A stretch of 64,000 bases of DNA from Nitrospirota bacterium (GTDB lineage: Bacteria > Nitrospirota > Nitrospiria > Nitrospirales > Nitrospiraceae). This document shows positions 61,700-64,000 of this stretch, piece after piece (the first letter of the stretch is position 1; each line of letters begins with the position of its first letter). The translations under genes were made by a program, and so were the position numbers. The notes under the pieces are model-generated. The model did not search any database. It was not told the DNA's origin and saw nothing but the letters and a program-made list of their open reading frames with translations. The stretch is from the NCBI GenBank assembly GCA_030645475.1, contig JAUSMA010000060.1, positions 62,001 to 126,000 on the forward strand. The letters are read 5' to 3'.

Positions 61700-63094
61700 A
61701 TGCCAAACGTGCTGGTTGCCGATGACAGTATTGCCGTTCGGAAAGTCGCGGAGCGGTTGCTGACGGAGGCTGGATTTGGAGTCACTCTTGCTGCAAACGG
61801 TGAAGAGGCGTTGGCCTACTTGGCCAAAGAGAAGCCTGACTTAGTCGTCTCAGACGTGATCATGCCGGATAAGAGTGGGTACGAAGTCTGCGCCTTTGTG
61901 CGCGCGCAGAGCGGGTTGGCGAACACCCCGGTGCTCTTGATCTCCGGTATTGTCAACGAGGAGGTGACCAGGCAAGCTGAATCTTGTCATGCCGACGGAG
62001 TGTTGAAAAAGCCGTTCCAGGGTACTTCTCTCAAGGATCGGGTGCTTGAGTTATTGTCCAAGAGACAAGCGCCGGTTGCTCCTGCTCCGAAGCATGTTGA
62101 GCCGGTGCCAGAGACGGTTGAACCGATTCATACAGCACGTGTCAGCGACGAACAATTGGAAACGTATCGGCAGACGGCTGCGCGATTGAAACCGCTTGAG
62201 GAAGAACTTCAGGTTGAACGAGACCGATCGGCACAACTCACTCAACGAGTGGCGCAGCTTGAGGGGCAGTCGGGCAATATGAAGGAACTCGAGTCGATGC
62301 TGGCCCGAGAGCGAGAGCAGACGGCTCAACTGAAGATAAAGCTTGCAGAAGCCGAGGAGGCGACTGCCCGGGTGCAGGAGCTCGAATCGGTATTGAAAGA
62401 TGAACGCGAGCAGGCGGCCGACGCCAAAAAGCAGGGAGTCGTGGTTGAGAGTCTGACGGCCCGTGTTCGGGAACTGGAAGAGGCTCTTCAGCAGGAACGT
62501 GAGGGCAGGGCGCAAGAGGCCTCGCGTCTCGCCGAGATGCAGAGGAGTGCGAGTCGAGTCCAGGAAATGGAGGCGACGTTGCATGCCGAGCGCCAGGCTG
62601 CCACGCAACTGGTCCAGCAGATGACGGCGATGGAAAAGACCGTGGCCCGATCTCAAGAGCTGGCGCAGCAATTAGCGCAAGAACAGGAACGTACGAGCGA
62701 TGCAACGCGCCGGGCGGCTGAGGCTGAACGCCAGGCAGCCGCGCAACTAGCGCAGGAGCAAAAGCATGTGCAGGAACTTTCTCGGCGTGTGGCTGAGCAA
62801 GAACAGATTGTCGCACGGATGAGTATATTGGAACAAACATTGGCTGCCGAACAGGACACGAATCACGACCTCGCTGCGCGCCTTTCCGAGTCCCAACGTG
62901 CATCGGAACGAGTCCTGGAGTTTGAATCGTTGCTTCAGACCGAGCGAGAACGGAATAGCCTTCTGGCCAAGCGTGCATCTGATACAGAACAGGCAGCCGA
63001 GCAGGCGACCAAACGGTTTGAAGAGATGGCGACGAAGCTTGGTGAGATCGCAGGGTTGGCCTCTCAGCTGGGGAGTGGAAAACGGCGATCCTGA
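61700..63094 (+). CDS. Receiver domain fused to a long coiled coil
   Basis: A 464-residue protein. Residues 1-120 are a receiver domain: VLVADDSIAVRKVAERLL, Asp52 in VSDVIMPDKSG, ISGIVNEE, LKKPFQG. Residues about 150-455 are almost continuous coiled coil with Glu/Gln/Ala-rich heptads (REREQTAQLKIKLAEAEEAT, ERQAAAQLAQEQKH). It fits a phosphorylation-switched scaffold acting downstream of the CheA of this operon; FrzS-like proteins with this layout localise to cell poles. That comparison is inference. GGAAAG precedes the ATG. Confidence 0.85.
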   Translation: MPNVLVADDSIAVRKVAERLLTEAGFGVTLAANGEEALAYLAKEKPDLVVSDVIMPDKSGYEVCAFVRAQSGLANTPVLLISGIVNEEVTRQAESCHADGVLKKPFQGTSLKDRVLELLSKRQAPVAPAPKHVEPVPETVEPIHTARVSDEQLETYRQTAARLKPLEEELQVERDRSAQLTQRVAQLEGQSGNMKELESMLAREREQTAQLKIKLAEAEEATARVQELESVLKDEREQAADAKKQGVVVESLTARVRELEEALQQEREGRAQEASRLAEMQRSASRVQEMEATLHAERQAATQLVQQMTAMEKTVARSQELAQQLAQEQERTSDATRRAAEAERQAAAQLAQEQKHVQELSRRVAEQEQIVARMSILEQTLAAEQDTNHDLAARLSESQRASERVLEFESLLQTERERNSLLAKRASDTEQAAEQATKRFEEMATKLGEIAGLASQLGSGKRRS

Positions 63095-63147
63095 ACTGAT
63101 ACGCCTCCCTCCCGTAAGAACTGTCACAGTCGTAAAGGACTGAGGTT

Positions 63148-64000
63148 ATGGCTGCTGAGACGACAGATGATTTCCAGAAAGAGCTGATCGATCTCTTTGT
63201 TCAGGAAGCACAAGAATGGCTTCAGAACATCCATGTCGCCCTTGATGAGCTGCAACAGGGCCCAGCGCCGGAACGGCATGCCAAACTCATCGGGATCATT
63301 TCGGCAGGAGTAACAAATCTCGGCGGATCTGCGGCCACAATCAATCTCCCGGATGTCGAACAGGCCAGCTTCAAGGCGATTCCCTTCATCGAAGCCCTCC
63401 AGGATCCGACCAAATCGCTTTCCGTTCAGGACTTTCTGTCCCTCTGTAAGCAGTTAGGACAGATTCATACGGCCTTGACCCAGGCCACGGGGATCTCCTT
63501 TGAAGATGACGGGAGTGGGGCCGCGGCTGAGGCAGCCTACTCGAGTCTCTCATCTGCTGAGTTTTTGCAGGCCTTACAGGCGTTGGAGGAGAGACAGCCA
63601 CAAGCGGTCATGTCCGGACGCAACGTCATCCGGGTCATGATCGAGCAGATAGAAGGGCAGGTTCAGGCCGGCGTTGGGCAAGTGGATGCCACGGTGATCC
63701 AGGGCTATTTGACTCGCGTGTCCGAAGCGGAAGAGTTGTTTCTGGAAGCAATTGGCAAGCAGATGCCTGCGATTTCTGAGAAGCTGAGTATTCTCGGACA
63801 GGACGGGGACGAACCCGCCTCACGCATGGCAGTCCTCGACGCCTCACTTCAGGATGTGGCTCGGCTTCGCAGCGAAGCGCAACAGGTGAACGCGGGGGCG
63901 GCCATGATATTTTTTGCAGGGCTGCATAGTTTAATGACTGTGGTGGCGCAGCGTCGAGTGCGTCTGGCTGCCGCACGGGTGGAAACAGTGAAGGCACGGC
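63148..64000 (+). CDS. Hpt-like protein of the chemosensory operon, cut by the window end
   Basis: An open frame of at least 284 codons from ATG 63148 that runs past the window edge without a stop. The N-terminus DFQKELIDLFVQEAQEWLQNIHVALDELQQG resembles the first helices of CheA-type Hpt domains (short piece: ELIDLFVQEAQEWLQNI), but no HxxKG phospho-His segment is seen; instead GGSAATINLPDV stands near that position. The rest is helical and acidic. GAGG lies just ahead of the ATG. It could be a second, shortened CheA relative or an Hpt-fold scaffold; the part beyond the edge would decide. Confidence 0.7.
   Translation, partial: MAAETTDDFQKELIDLFVQEAQEWLQNIHVALDELQQGPAPERHAKLIGIISAGVTNLGGSAATINLPDVEQASFKAIPFIEALQDPTKSLSVQDFLSLCKQLGQIHTALTQATGISFEDDGSGAAAEAAYSSLSSAEFLQALQALEERQPQAVMSGRNVIRVMIEQIEGQVQAGVGQVDATVIQGYLTRVSEAEELFLEAIGKQMPAISEKLSILGQDGDEPASRMAVLDASLQDVARLRSEAQQVNAGAAMIFFAGLHSLMTVVAQRRVRLAAARVETVKAR

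Noticed and set aside
1-64000. CRISPR arrays, prophage, intact insertion sequences
   Set aside because: No regularly spaced direct repeats, phage genes or transposase genes were seen; the repeats found are short palindromic or MITE-like elements.

Overview
The window looks like a chromosomal segment of a Nitrospira-type bacterium (phylum Nitrospirota). This is an inference from gene style, moderately high GC, many conserved hypothetical genes, and several families of short palindromic intergenic repeats. No nitrite oxidoreductase, ammonia monooxygenase or rRNA gene is present to confirm it. No CRISPR array, prophage or intact insertion sequence was seen.

Layout. (1) 1-9.8 kb: two small toxin-antitoxin-like pairs (DUF5615/DUF433, and a DUF1778 antitoxin with a GNAT toxin), a bactofilin, an exported MlaC-like protein, a three-gene signalling operon (GGDEF-HDOD-small protein), lipoproteins, and DUF5069 and DUF3386 proteins beside two copies of a ~127 bp terminal-inverted-repeat element. 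(2) 10-20 kb: ClpS, a CAX-type cation/H+ antiporter, HemW, a zinc-ribbon protein, an FGE-fold protein paired with a haem-oxygenase-like diiron protein related to CADD/TenA, and small hypotheticals; a third copy of the repeat lies against hemW. (3) 20-36.6 kb: cobalamin-dependent methionine synthase, a REC/HD-GYP regulator, rph-rdgB, ndk, gcvH-lpd-comEA-like-tyrS followed by tRNA-Gly(CCC), rpmB and a SemiSWEET. (4) 36.8-52.6 kb: a cobalamin superlocus. One B12 riboswitch with a terminator precedes btuFCD. A second B12 riboswitch, with a hairpin that can mask the ribosome-binding site, precedes btuB and a mostly overlapping run cbiA-cobO-CWC-bluB-pduO-cobU-cobT-cobS-cbiB-cobD-cbiZ-cbiP. (5) 53.5-64 kb: a chemosensory operon of the pilus (Pil-Chp) type: a periplasmic c-haem DUF3365 protein, a CheY-like protein, CheW, an MCP, a multi-Hpt CheA-REC hybrid, two further CheW-like proteins, a REC-coiled-coil protein and a protein cut by the window end.

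How it fits together. The B12 locus covers import of corrinoids, removal of foreign lower-ligand arms (CbiZ), a,c-diamide synthesis, adenosylation, amidation, aminopropanol arm formation, synthesis and activation of 5,6-dimethylbenzimidazole (BluB, CobT) and final joining (CobU, CobS). Genes for corrin-ring construction are not in the window. MetH, 16 kb upstream, is a B12 consumer. The most useful anomalies are the two riboswitches with apparently different output mechanisms, the long bluB/pduO overlap, an unexplained cysteine-rich CWC gene inside the B12 operon, the c-haem protein placed ahead of the chemosensory operon, and repeat elements that touch or enter coding sequence.
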